Assembly (NCBI GenBank): GCA_947465395.1
Contig: CANIAL010000006.1
Span: 1-64,000 of the forward strand
DNA from: Alphaproteobacteria bacterium
Lineage (GTDB): Bacteria; Pseudomonadota; Alphaproteobacteria; Micropepsales; Micropepsaceae
Reading direction: 5' to 3'
DNA: 64,000 nucleotides
Shown here: in pieces, positions 29,959-37,326 of the stretch
Numbering within the stretch: the stretch's first letter is position 1
Layout of the letters: each line of letters starts with the position of its first letter
Translations under genes and position numbers: made by a program
The notes under the pieces: model-generated
Told to the model about the DNA's origin: nothing
Databases searched by the model: none
The model's input: only the letters and a program-made list of their open reading frames with translations

Positions 29959-30306
29959 CTACAGACTCAAGCGCGAGTTTAACCAAGGCAGGACATAGTT
30001 GAGTAGCCAACTGATCGCCAACAGAATGAGTAGGGGTGAAAAGTCCAACCCACCCACACTTGGGATCACTCGGCGAATTTGGCGAAACACTGGTTCAGTC
30101 AAAGCGCCAAGTGCGCGAGCCAGCGAGCGCACGAAATTATTGTAGGTGTTGATGACATTGAAGGCGATCAGCCAACTCAGGATGACGGCCGCTAAAACCA
30201 CCCACCAATAGAGACTCAGCAGCATGGCAATGAGGGCGATGATAGGATTTACGGTCGAATAGGACATGCTGAAATTGAACATTCTGGAGTTGTAGCGAGT
30301 GGTCAT
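29959..30306 (-). CDS. YggT-family membrane protein
   Basis: About 115 residues with the family pattern of two hydrophobic regions (IIALIAMLLSLYWWVVLAAVILSWLIAF, seen in parts, and LLILLAISWLLNYVLPWL) around TYNNFVRSLARALGALTEPVFRQIRRVIPSVGGLDFSP, seen in parts. Implicated in ion or envelope homeostasis and near cell-division genes elsewhere. Start may be the ATG at 30306 (MTTRYNS), 30282 or 30267. The DNA is clearly more AT-rich and uses different codons (TTG, AAT, ATT, TCC) from the neighbours on both sides. Confidence 0.88.
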   Translation of the reverse strand: MTTRYNSRMFNFSMSYSTVNPIIALIAMLLSLYWWVVLAAVILSWLIAFNVINTYNNFVRSLARALGALTEPVFRQIRRVIPSVGGLDFSPLLILLAISWLLNYVLPWLNSRLSL

Positions 30307-30348
30307 GGGCTTGGGCAAGCGCGGGAACCCTCACATTCCGGGGGCTGC

Positions 30349-30376
30349 TTGACGGGCAAGTGCCCTGTTCTTAAAA
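30349..30376 (+). promoter_or_regulatory. Predicted promoter of tRNA-Ala
   Basis: TTGACG, 16-base spacer, TTAAAA, ending about 40 bp before the tRNA. Good -35 match and the only plausible pair in the gap between the YggT gene and the tRNA. Confidence 0.5.
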
Positions 30377-30416
30377 CCCACCACCTTGTCCGGTTTTGGC
30401 CGGAAAAGGCCGGTTC

Positions 30417-30492
30417 GGGGCTGTAGCTCAGTTGGGAGAGCGCCTCGTTCGCAATGAGGAGGCCAGCGGTTCGATTCCGCTCAGCTCCACCA
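30417..30492 (+). tRNA. tRNA-Ala (anticodon CGC)
   Basis: Folds as a complete cloverleaf: acceptor GGGGCTG/CAGCTCC with one G-U pair, D-arm AGCTCAGTTGGGAGAGC, anticodon loop TTCGCAA with CGC, T-arm CAGCGGTTCGATTCCGCTC-like, discriminator A and an encoded CCA end (30490-30492). It reads GCG alanine codons. Confidence 0.96.
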
Positions 30493-30602
30493 TTTTCCCG
30501 GGCCGCTGGTCCGATAAAATGGCGCACCGATCCGGCCACCGATCACCGTTCACACAGCAGAGTTAAGGTCTGGTTTACCTTTGCCGGGCTTATCTGGCGG
30601 CC

Positions 30603-31049
30603 ATGTGCACCCGTCTTTTCCTTGGCCTGTTTGCCGTCCTGCTTTTGGCGGGGCCCGCATCTGCGGCCGAGGAAAAAGCCAAGCCCCCCGCCTCCGAAGG
30701 GAAAAAAGGTTCCGAGCACAAGCTGACCGAGGCCGAAAGCTACCTGGCCCTGGACCCCATCTACACCACCATCGTGGCCGACCGGCGCTCGGCCGGGATG
30801 CTGATGGTGGCCCTGGGGCTGGACGTGCCCGCGCCCGAACTGCGCGAACAGGCGGAGCGCGCTTTGCCCGTGTTGCGCGACGCCGATATCCGCAGCCTGA
30901 TGGCCTTTACCGCCACGCAAGTGCGCCCAACCGCCCAGCCCGACCCGGCCGCCATCGCCGACCGGCTGCAATCCCTGACCGACCGGGCGCTGGGCAAAAA
31001 GGGCGCGCGCATCCTGCTGGCGCAGGTGGCGCTCAGGGTCACCAACTAG
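30603..31049 (+). CDS. Secreted protein of unknown function, weakly FliL-like
   Basis: 148 residues with a signal peptide (MCTRLFLGLFAVLLLAGPASAAEE, cut after ASA). A short Lys/Pro/Glu-rich linker follows, then a compact domain YLALDPIYTTIVADRRSAGMLMVALGLDV, seen in parts, ending GKKGARILLAQVALRVTN. The order of a strand with LALDP, a second LMVALGLDV strand, and a C-terminal ILLAQVALRV strand recalls the periplasmic domain of FliL, but there is no membrane anchor and no flagellar gene nearby, so this is a loose resemblance only. Confidence 0.7.
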   Translation: MCTRLFLGLFAVLLLAGPASAAEEKAKPPASEGKKGSEHKLTEAESYLALDPIYTTIVADRRSAGMLMVALGLDVPAPELREQAERALPVLRDADIRSLMAFTATQVRPTAQPDPAAIADRLQSLTDRALGKKGARILLAQVALRVTN

Positions 31050-31109
31050 ATTCTCTTTAGGCCGCCACAGCCCTAGTCTGCCCTGCATGCGAATCGCGGG
31101 CGCAGGCCA

Positions 31110-33188
31110 ATGACCATATCCCGGCCCATGCTGATGCTGGCGGCGCCGCTTGGGCTTCTAGCGCTGGGGCTTGGCGTATTGCTGTTCGATCCATGGGGCG
31201 CGGCCAGTGCGGCGCGCGGGAGCCTGTTCGACACCTATCAGGCCCATGCTTCGCGCACCGATGCGAACGCGCCATCCATCACGATTGTCGAGATTGATGC
31301 CGCCGCCAGTGCGCAGAGCGGCGCCTGGCCCTGGAACCAGGCCAGGCTAACCCAACTCACACAGGCCATCACAAGCCATGGCGCGCGCCTTGTTGTCTTT
31401 GCCGATCCTTTTGGCAGCGATGACGGCGATACCAACCTGAACAACGCCTTGCGCGCCGTACCCGCCGTACTGCCGGTGCAACTGGGCGTGGCGGGGCATG
31501 CGGTGCAAGCAAAGGCAAAAATCGAATATCGCGGACGCAGGGCGCCCTTTGATGATGTGCCGCGCTTTACAACCGCCGCTGCGCCTGCGCTTGAGTCAGC
31601 CGGGCTGGGCGCGGTCAACATGTTGCCCGATACCGATGGCGTGATAAGGCGCATGCCATCGCTGTTTGACGGCGCCCTGCCGTCGCTGGCTGTGGAGGCC
31701 GCACGGCTTCTGGCGAACCGGCCTGAAATCATTTTCGACAGCACATCCGTCATTGCGGCCACGCGGCTGACAGGGTTCGAAGTGGGCGGCCGTGATATCG
31801 CCGCCGACAGCGATGGCGGCTTCTGGCTGGACTACACGAAAAAGATCATGCCGCGCACTGTCACCGCGACCGCGCTGCTGGCCGACACCATCAATCCGTC
31901 TGCCTTGTCCGGCGCGGTGGTGATTGTGGGCGGCGGCGACCGCTTGCAAACCCCGCTGGGCATGCAAAGCCGCGCCCATGTGCTGGCCCAGGCCATCGCC
32001 AATCTTGCCACCGGCAATGTGATGATCCGCCCGCTGCTGGCGCTGCCGGGTGAGTTCCTGGCGCTGCTGATCAGCGGCGCGGCAACATTGCTGCTGCTGC
32101 GGCGGCGCTGGATGCTGTGGGCGGGTCTGTTCGCCATAGCCAGCATCCTGTCCGGCTTTTATGCATCCTGGTTTTTCTTTGCCACCCGCCACTGGCTGCT
32201 GGATGCGGCGACGCCGTCCATCGCCTTGTTCGCCTGTTTCGCGGGCGGGGCGCTGTTTCGCCTGGGCGAGTTGCACCAGGCGCGGATGGGATTGCGGCTG
32301 GCCTTTGCCGATTCCCTGCCCCGCGCCAGCATCGAGAAGATCGCGCACAGCCCCGGCCTTCTGACCATCGAAGGCGAAATTCGTGCTGTTACTTATTTGG
32401 TCTGCGGCGTGCGCGGGCTGGCCGGGCTGGCGGCGCATTACCAGCATGATCCAAAAGCCTTCACAGCGTTGCTGCAGCAAGTTCTAAGCCCGCTCCTGGA
32501 CCAGGCGCTTGCCCATGGCGGCACCATTGACCGGCTGACCGCCGATGGCTTCGCCGCTTTCTGGAATGCGCCGCTGGATGATGCCGATCACGCGCTGCAC
32601 GCATGCGAGGCGGCCAATGGCATGTCCATCATGGCGGCGCGGGTGAGTGAACATCTTGCGGCTAGCGCGAATGGCCAGCCGGTGCCGCCGCTGGAGATCG
32701 GCGTGGGCATCGCCACCGGCAAAGTCATCGCGGGCGCGTTCGGGGGCCAAGGGCGGCTGGGTTACAGCGTCAATGGCGAAGCGCCCGCGCTGGCGGCGCG
32801 GCTGCAAGCCTTGTCGGGGCAATATGGCCCGGCGGTGATCGTGTCGGACGAAACGCAAGCGGCGGCCGCGCGCGGTTTCGCTTTCCTGGAAGTGGACATG
32901 ATCGCTGCGGGTGCAACAGATGCGCCGGTGCGGCTTTACGCCATGCTGGGCAACCCGGTTGTGCGCTCGTCACCCAAGTTCCGCGCCCTGATCACTTTCC
33001 ACGAACATATCTTCCAGTCGCTGCGCGCTCAGCAATGGGCCAAGGCGCGGGCGCTGATCGAGCAATGCCGCAAATTGTCGGGCGCCAGCCAGATGCTTTA
33101 CGATTTGCATCTGTCGCGCATCCGCTATTTCGAGACGCATCCGCCGGGCCAGGAGTGGGACGGGGCTTTTCGCCAAGTCATCAAGTAA
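31110..33188 (+). CDS. CHASE2-domain membrane protein with a degenerate class III cyclase domain
   Basis: 692 residues: one N-terminal membrane segment (about 9-26), a large extracytoplasmic CHASE2 sensor (about 35-300), three membrane segments (about 308-330, 333-352, 360-385), then a cyclase-like domain (about 400-625) and an alpha-helical tail. The catalytic set is broken: the first metal Asp is Gly433 (LVCGVRG where FxDIRG is expected) and the transition-state Asn is Ala560 (GEAPALAARL). Asp479 and Arg564 remain. Probably a sensor with a non-catalytic output domain. The last 8 bp overlap the convergent dipeptidase gene. Confidence 0.85.
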   Translation: MTISRPMLMLAAPLGLLALGLGVLLFDPWGAASAARGSLFDTYQAHASRTDANAPSITIVEIDAAASAQSGAWPWNQARLTQLTQAITSHGARLVVFADPFGSDDGDTNLNNALRAVPAVLPVQLGVAGHAVQAKAKIEYRGRRAPFDDVPRFTTAAAPALESAGLGAVNMLPDTDGVIRRMPSLFDGALPSLAVEAARLLANRPEIIFDSTSVIAATRLTGFEVGGRDIAADSDGGFWLDYTKKIMPRTVTATALLADTINPSALSGAVVIVGGGDRLQTPLGMQSRAHVLAQAIANLATGNVMIRPLLALPGEFLALLISGAATLLLLRRRWMLWAGLFAIASILSGFYASWFFFATRHWLLDAATPSIALFACFAGGALFRLGELHQARMGLRLAFADSLPRASIEKIAHSPGLLTIEGEIRAVTYLVCGVRGLAGLAAHYQHDPKAFTALLQQVLSPLLDQALAHGGTIDRLTADGFAAFWNAPLDDADHALHACEAANGMSIMAARVSEHLAASANGQPVPPLEIGVGIATGKVIAGAFGGQGRLGYSVNGEAPALAARLQALSGQYGPAVIVSDETQAAAARGFAFLEVDMIAAGATDAPVRLYAMLGNPVVRSSPKFRALITFHEHIFQSLRAQQWAKARALIEQCRKLSGASQMLYDLHLSRIRYFETHPPGQEWDGAFRQVIK

Positions 33189-33957
33189 CAGGCGCCAGGC
33201 CGTAATGCGCGGCGGGCGCGCCGCACAGCGCCGCCCACAACTGGTCGCCCCAGGAAAAATGCCACCATTCATCCGGATGACCCGCGAAACCTTCGCTGTC
33301 CATCAGCCAGTGCAGCAGGCGGCGATTGGCGCGCGCTTCCTGGTGGGAGAAAGAAAACTCCGGATCGTCTTTTTCAAAACGGTCGCGATGCGCCAGCGCG
33401 GTCACATCGTCGAACAGCGACCCCATCCACAAGAAATCGCCGCCCTTCCAGCGCAGCGAAAGATCCACCGCGGCCCCCGTGGCATGGGGCGCTGGCGAAT
33501 TTTCGTCCGTGCTGGGCGCGGCCCAGTAACGCTCCACTTCTTCGGTCAGCGCCGCACCGCTTAAACCGGGATCGCGGCGCTTCAGTTCGGCGGGCATCCA
33601 GATGTCATGAAAATAAGCCTGCACCGCGCGCGGCCGCCAGGCATCGAACAGGAAAAGCTCCAGCCCTGCCGCGCCGCAACGCACATTCACCCGCGCCAGC
33701 CTTTCGGCCACGCCGGCCCGCAGCAGCAATTTTTCCGTGGCCCCGTCCGCGGCGCCCCAATAGGGCGGGTTGCGTGTGGACGCATAATAATTTTCGCCTG
33801 CAAGCCCGACGCTGCCCGCTTCCACCATCGCTTCGGCATCATGGCTCCCACGCGCGATGGGCACGCGGGTGCGAAAGCCAATACGTGCCGCCCGCGCCTT
33901 TTCCTGGCCCGGAATGGCGCGGCTGCGATATTCTTCCAATGGGCCGAAGGCAGACAT
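33181..33957 (-). CDS. D-alanyl-D-alanine dipeptidase, VanX/DdpX-like (peptidase M15D)
   Basis: 258-residue zinc dipeptidase. Zinc ligands His158 and Asp165 lie in SPAPHATGAAVDLSL and the base/ligand pair Glu230-His233 in DEWWHFSW; Arg109 in DAWRPR is the family substrate arginine. All motifs are intact. No signal peptide is evident, so it probably recycles D-Ala-D-Ala in the cytosol; a glycopeptide resistance role has no support because vanH/vanA-like genes are absent. The 3' end overlaps the cyclase-like gene. Confidence 0.9.
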   Translation of the reverse strand: MSAFGPLEEYRSRAIPGQEKARAARIGFRTRVPIARGSHDAEAMVEAGSVGLAGENYYASTRNPPYWGAADGATEKLLLRAGVAERLARVNVRCGAAGLELFLFDAWRPRAVQAYFHDIWMPAELKRRDPGLSGAALTEEVERYWAAPSTDENSPAPHATGAAVDLSLRWKGGDFLWMGSLFDDVTALAHRDRFEKDDPEFSFSHQEARANRRLLHWLMDSEGFAGHPDEWWHFSWGDQLWAALCGAPAAHYGLAPVT

Positions 33958-33968
33958 GACGCTAGACT

Positions 33969-34442
33969 ATGGCCATGACCGTCCAAATCCCAAGCGATTA
34001 TCGTGCCGCCCGCAGGGCCTTTGTCGTCGCCTGCGAAGCGATCGGCGCTGACGCCATTGCGCGGGTGCATCCGGGCGCGGCGTCCGACGGCAAGCCGCTA
34101 TTCCTGGACACGGTCGCGCTGGGGTCCCGCACCGCGACCCGGGCGGTGCTGGTGATCGGCAATGATGCAAAGGCGACGGCCGCCCTGATTTTCCTGCTGC
34201 AGAATTTTCCGCCGCCTGCCGACCAGCGGCTGGTGCTGATGCATGCGCTGGACCCGGCGGCTTTTGCGGGCGGCGACGCCGATCCGGCCTGGTCGGCTTT
34301 GATGCTGGCGGCGGTGGCGGCCGAAGATCTGTCCCGGGTGACGGAACTGGCCGTGCTGAACCTGGCGGGCATGGACCCCAAACCTGCCCTGCAGACGGCG
34401 CTTCCAAAGGCCAAAATCACCGTCAGGGCGCCGACGCTTTAG
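33969..34442 (+). CDS. Short protein resembling the N-terminus of DUF2817 (M14-like) proteins
   Basis: 157 residues. The opening [18 protein letters not shown]...[31 protein letters not shown] resembles, in order and spacing, the start of the DUF2817 family (about 350 residues, zinc carboxypeptidase-like). Where the family has its GTHGVEG zinc motif this protein has [18 protein letters not shown], so the ligands are lost and the rest of the enzyme is absent. Either a domain remnant kept for another use or chance similarity. Frame is intact and codon use normal. Confidence 0.6.
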   Translation: MAMTVQIPSDYRAARRAFVVACEAIGADAIARVHPGAASDGKPLFLDTVALGSRTATRAVLVIGNDAKATAALIFLLQNFPPPADQRLVLMHALDPAAFAGGDADPAWSALMLAAVAAEDLSRVTELAVLNLAGMDPKPALQTALPKAKITVRAPTL

Positions 34443-34475
34443 CTTTGGCGGGGCTTGGGTTATAGCTCCGCTCAC

Positions 34476-34550
<75 letters not shown>

Positions 34551-34552
<2 letters not shown>

Positions 34553-34585
34553 GTTTTTCTTAGCGAGGTACGCGCTTAGAAAAAC
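34551..34585 (+). terminator. AT-rich inverted repeat after tRNA-Arg
   Basis: CAGTTTTTCT-T-AGCG pairs with CGCT-T-AGAAAAACTG around a short AGGTA loop: a 10-bp perfect outer stem, one mismatch, and a 4-bp inner stem. T-rich stretch immediately follows the tRNA 3' end. Likely the tRNA terminator or processing signal, though the strongest T-run is inside the stem, not after it. Confidence 0.45.
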
Positions 34586-34657
34586 TGAGGGCCGCTTCGA
34601 GGAGCGGAGCGTCAGCGCCGCGACGAGGGCGGTCGCCAGTCATAATGGAGTGTGACC

Positions 34658-35131
34658 ATGAACAAGAACACCATCTGCCTCTGGTACAATCGTGACGCGG
34701 AAGCGGCGGCGCAGTTTTACGCCAGGACATTCCCGGACAGCGCCGTGGGCGCGGTGCAAAAGGCCCCCGCCGATTTTCCCAGCGGCAAGAAGGGTGATGT
34801 GCTGACGGTGGAATTCACCGTCTGCGGCGTGCCCTGCATCGGGCTGAATGGCGGCGACGCTTTCCAGCAGAGCGAAGCCTTTTCCTTCCAGATCGCCACC
34901 GACAGCCAGGAAGAGACCGACCGCTACTGGAACGCCATTGTCGGCAATGGCGGCAAGGAAAGCGCCTGTGGCTGGTGCAAGGACAAATGGGGCCTGAACT
35001 GGCAGATCACGCCGCGTGTCTTGACCGACGCCATGGCCAAGGGCGGCGATGTCGCCAAGCGCGCTTTTGAAGCCATGATGGACATGCGCAAGATTGACGT
35101 CGCCAGGATCGAGGCGGCGGTGCGCGGCTAG
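34658..35131 (+). CDS. VOC-family protein (PhnB/3-demethylubiquinone methyltransferase-like)
   Basis: 157 residues of the glyoxalase/VOC superfamily, PhnB-like branch: NTICLWYNRDAEAAAQFYARTFPDS at the start, FTVCGVPCIGLNGGDAFQQSEAFSFQI, seen in parts, and WGLNWQITPRVL near the end. These proteins are widespread and mostly uncharacterised; the automatic 3-demethylubiquinone methyltransferase label is not supported. The ATG at 34658 follows GGAG by about 8 bases. Stands alone between tRNA-Arg and the cupin gene. Confidence 0.88.
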   Translation: MNKNTICLWYNRDAEAAAQFYARTFPDSAVGAVQKAPADFPSGKKGDVLTVEFTVCGVPCIGLNGGDAFQQSEAFSFQIATDSQEETDRYWNAIVGNGGKESACGWCKDKWGLNWQITPRVLTDAMAKGGDVAKRAFEAMMDMRKIDVARIEAAVRG

Positions 35132-35140
35132 GCTTTGTTG

Positions 35141-35548
35141 CTAACCTAGAATTTTCCGCACCGCGCGCAACGGCAGGGCGAAGATCAGGGGATCGGGCTT
35201 CTGGCAGAAGGCGATCTTGCGGACATAATTTTCCACATGCCAGTTGGCGATGGAGCCGGCGGGGAAATAGGCGACATCGCCCGGACCCAATGTCTTTGTG
35301 ACACCGTCTGCCGAGACGGTGACGCCGCCTTCCAGGATATGCACGGTCTCGTCCAGCGTGTAGCGCCACTCGAACTTTCCCGCCGTGCAGTCCCACAGCA
35401 TGGTCCAGGCCGAACGGTCGGTGCTGCCCGCGATCACCAGATTGCGCGCCACCGGATTGCCGCCGCGAATCCAGGCCGGATCAATCGGTGCGGGGCCAAG
35501 CACCGCGCCTGTCGTCGGACAGGCAGAAAATTTCGTGATGCTCAGCAT
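35141..35548 (-). CDS. Cupin-domain protein (DUF861-like)
   Basis: 135-residue single cupin. Conserved pieces are WRYTLDETVHILEGGVTVSADG, seen in parts, and LGPGDVAYFPAGSIANWHVENYVRKIAFC, typical of the DUF861/EutQ-like cupins. Metal ligands can be placed at Glu/His in ETVHILEG and His in NWHVE. Substrate unknown. A 9-bp inverted repeat lies in the promoter region upstream. Confidence 0.82.
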   Translation of the reverse strand: MLSITKFSACPTTGAVLGPAPIDPAWIRGGNPVARNLVIAGSTDRSAWTMLWDCTAGKFEWRYTLDETVHILEGGVTVSADGVTKTLGPGDVAYFPAGSIANWHVENYVRKIAFCQKPDPLIFALPLRAVRKILG

Positions 35549-35555
35549 GCGTCGC

Positions 35556-35609
35556 CCCCGGTTTATGGACGATCCGTAACATGCAAATTGCCAACGCGAG
35601 GTAAACCGG
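35556..35609. promoter_or_regulatory. Long-spaced inverted repeat upstream of the cupin gene
   Basis: CCCGGTTTA and TAAACCGGG, a perfect 9-bp inverted repeat about 36 bases apart, spans the short gap between the carbonic anhydrase stop and the cupin start. It could be a hairpin closing the carbonic anhydrase message or a two-site operator for the cupin gene; the sequence alone does not decide. Confidence 0.35.
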
Positions 35610-35621
35610 GCCGGACAGGGC

Positions 35622-36233
35622 TTAAAGCCGCGTTAGGTCCTGCGGCTTTTGCATGGTCACATTCAGGTCGTTCACCAGGCCGGTGCCCAGGGAATAGACC
35701 CAGCCATGCACGCTGAGGCTTTGGCCCCGCGCCCAGGCATCCTGCACAAACAGGTCGGACGCCACGTTTTTCACCTGGCGCATCACGTTCAATTCGCAAA
35801 GCCGGTCATTGCGCTTGTGCGTGTCGGCAATGGCCGACAGCTCGGCGCGGTGTTCTTCGGCCACTTCGCGGATGGGGTGCAGCCAGTGATCCACCAGCCC
35901 CAGCCTTTTGCCATCCACGGCCGCCGCGATGCCGCCGCAGCCATAATGGCCGACCACGATGACATGCTTGACCTTGATCACGTCCACGGCGAATTGCAGC
36001 ACGCTGAGGTAATTGGCGTCCTGGGGCGGGGCCAGGTTCGCCACATTGCGGTGCACGAACAATTCGCCCGGCGCCAGGTCAACGATTTCATTCGCGGGCA
36101 CGCGGCTGTCGGAACAGCCAATCCAGAGATATTGCGGCCCCTGCTGGCGCTCCAGCCGCTTGAAGAAATCAGGATCGCGCGAAACCATCCGTTCCGCCCA
36201 GGCCCGATTGTTGGCTTTCAGATCATCCAGCAT
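35622..36233 (-). CDS. Beta-class carbonic anhydrase
   Basis: Zinc enzyme that interconverts CO2 and bicarbonate. The 203-residue protein has Cys40-Ser-Asp42-Ser-Arg44 (IGCSDSRVP), and the second zinc motif His96...Cys99 in GHYGCGG; FVHRNVAN is the usual linker. The C-terminal SVHGWVYSLGTGLVNDL is complete. The upstream gap, shared with a rightward gene, contains GGAAC-N16-TGTT on this strand, a near match to a stress-sigma (EcfG) promoter. Confidence 0.95.
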   Translation of the reverse strand: MLDDLKANNRAWAERMVSRDPDFFKRLERQQGPQYLWIGCSDSRVPANEIVDLAPGELFVHRNVANLAPPQDANYLSVLQFAVDVIKVKHVIVVGHYGCGGIAAAVDGKRLGLVDHWLHPIREVAEEHRAELSAIADTHKRNDRLCELNVMRQVKNVASDLFVQDAWARGQSLSVHGWVYSLGTGLVNDLNVTMQKPQDLTRL

Positions 36234-36274
36234 GACGCAGTCTTAGCGCGGGTCTGGCCGCGCCGTCAAAATGC

Positions 36275-36299
36275 GGAACATTCGCGTTGTGGGCACGTT
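36275..36299 (+). promoter_or_regulatory. EcfG-type (general stress sigma) promoter
   Basis: GGAAC at 36275-36279, a 16-base spacer, then CGTT at 36296-36299: an exact match to the GGAAC-N16/17-CGTT consensus of alphaproteobacterial EcfG sigma factors. Transcription would start about 36306, giving a leader of about 25 nt with AGGGAG before the ATG at 36330. The reverse strand carries GGAAC-N16-TGTT toward the carbonic anhydrase gene. Confidence 0.72.
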
Positions 36300-36329
36300 C
36301 CCGGCAACACGCTTGCAAGGGAGCCAGAC

Positions 36330-36782
36330 ATGGCAACAGCGAAAAAATCCGGTGGCCGGACAGCCGGCAAGGCCAGAATTACGCGGGGTCCGGCGCGGGC
36401 CGTGGCGCGGTCCAAGACCACCAGGACCAAACTCTCGGCCCAGTCCAGGCGCCAGGGCAAGGCCAAGGCGAAAGCCAAATCCGCGTCCATGATGGCCAAG
36501 CCCAACGCGAAGGCGAAGGCCAAGGCGGTGCCAAAGACCAAAACGAAACCGGCGAAATCTGCCGTTCGCAAAGCCGCGCCAAAAAAGAAGAAGAAGCAAA
36601 TCATGGGCGAAGGCGACTACCAGGCCTCGCGCCGTTTCCTGAAAGACCAGGGCGACTTCGTGGCCAGGAATGAAACCCGCATCCCCCAGATGGGCCGGGA
36701 TGCCGCCAGGGCGCTGGACGGCGCGGAAGGCGACAGCTTGCGCGATGCCGAAGAAACGGCGCGGGCACGGTCACGCGAGTGA
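36330..36782 (+). CDS. Lys/Ala-rich histone H1-like basic protein with a short C-terminal domain
   Basis: 150 residues in two parts. Residues 1-90 are almost only Lys, Ala, Arg, Ser, Thr and Pro, with AKAKAK and PKTKTKPAK repeats and a KKKKK run, like the tails of histone H1 and bacterial H1-like nucleoid proteins. Residues 91-150 form a charged helical unit (MGEGDYQASRRFLKDQGDFVARNETRIP...). ATG at 36330 follows AGGGAG by six bases. A perfect EcfG promoter motif sits just upstream, suggesting induction in stress or stationary phase. DNA binding is inferred from composition. Confidence 0.85.
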   Translation: MATAKKSGGRTAGKARITRGPARAVARSKTTRTKLSAQSRRQGKAKAKAKSASMMAKPNAKAKAKAVPKTKTKPAKSAVRKAAPKKKKKQIMGEGDYQASRRFLKDQGDFVARNETRIPQMGRDAARALDGAEGDSLRDAEETARARSRE

Positions 36783-36812
36783 TTATTTCGGCTTGAACTC
36801 CATCGCCGCGCC
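36783..36812 (-). pseudogene. Decayed duplicate of the msrB 3' end
   Basis: On the minus strand these 30 bases encode GAAMEFKPK and a TAA stop. The true msrB ends [11 protein letters not shown] 100 bp away. The two copies differ at a few mostly synonymous positions and lie on opposite sides of a family 2 repeat. No start or ribosome site belongs to this fragment. Confidence 0.7.
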
Positions 36813-36880
36813 GCGAGCGACGGGCAGGCGAGCGCAGCGGTCGCTAGCGACAGCGTCGCGCGACGTCGCCCGCGCGACCA
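36812..36880 (+). repeat. Family 2 repeat, copy c
   Basis: Contains the same 19-base core CGGGCAGGCGAGCGCAGCG as copy b and ends CGCGCGACCA. GGGC and GCCC close an outer stem; GGTCGCTAGCGAC is an inner palindrome not present in the other copies. It separates msrB from the duplicated msrB tail. Confidence 0.65.
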
Positions 36881-36906
36881 CAAAAATAGAATGGCGCGGC
36901 GCGCCA

Positions 36907-37275
36907 CTATTTTTCTTTGGGCTTAAAATCCATCGCCGCGCCATTCGTGCAGTAACGTAGGCCGGTGGGCGCGGGGCCGTCTTCAAAGATGTGCCCCAGA
37001 TGCCCGCCGCATTTGGCGCAATGAAATTCGGTGCGGGTCATGCCGTGCGTAGTGTCGGTGGTGGTTTCCACCGCGCCGGGCTTGGCATCATAGAAACTTG
37101 GCCAGCCCGAGCCGCTTTCATACTTGGTGCCGGACGCGAAAAGTTCCGCGCCGCAGCCCGCGCACATGAAATCGCCGCTTCGCTTTTCCTGGTTGAGGGG
37201 GCTGGAGCCGGGCCGCTCGGTGCCATGCTCGCGCAGGATGCGGTGCTGTTCGGGGGTGAGGCTTTTATCGGTCAT
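36907..37275 (-). CDS. msrB: Peptide methionine (R)-S-oxide reductase
   Basis: Repairs oxidised methionine. The 122-residue cytosolic form has zinc cysteines 38, 41, 86 and 89 (CAGC, CAKC), [10 protein letters not shown], and the catalytic Cys109 in [10 protein letters not shown]. The ATG at 37275 is chosen because AGGAGAAA precedes it by about six bases; upstream codons are not coding-like. Its last codons are duplicated beyond the stop on the far side of a repeat. Confidence 0.95.
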   Translation of the reverse strand: MTDKSLTPEQHRILREHGTERPGSSPLNQEKRSGDFMCAGCGAELFASGTKYESGSGWPSFYDAKPGAVETTTDTTHGMTRTEFHCAKCGGHLGHIFEDGPAPTGLRYCTNGAAMDFKPKEK

Positions 37276-37326
37276 GTGGTTTCTCCTGCCCGCAAATATG
37301 GGAAGCCGTGCGCCCGCCTGCAAGTT

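Noticed and set aside
33181..33957. Glycopeptide resistance function for the VanX-like gene and the nearby VanZ-like gene
   Set aside because: They are 4 kb apart, on no shared transcript, with no vanH, vanA or vanRS-type genes; both families occur widely as housekeeping genes.
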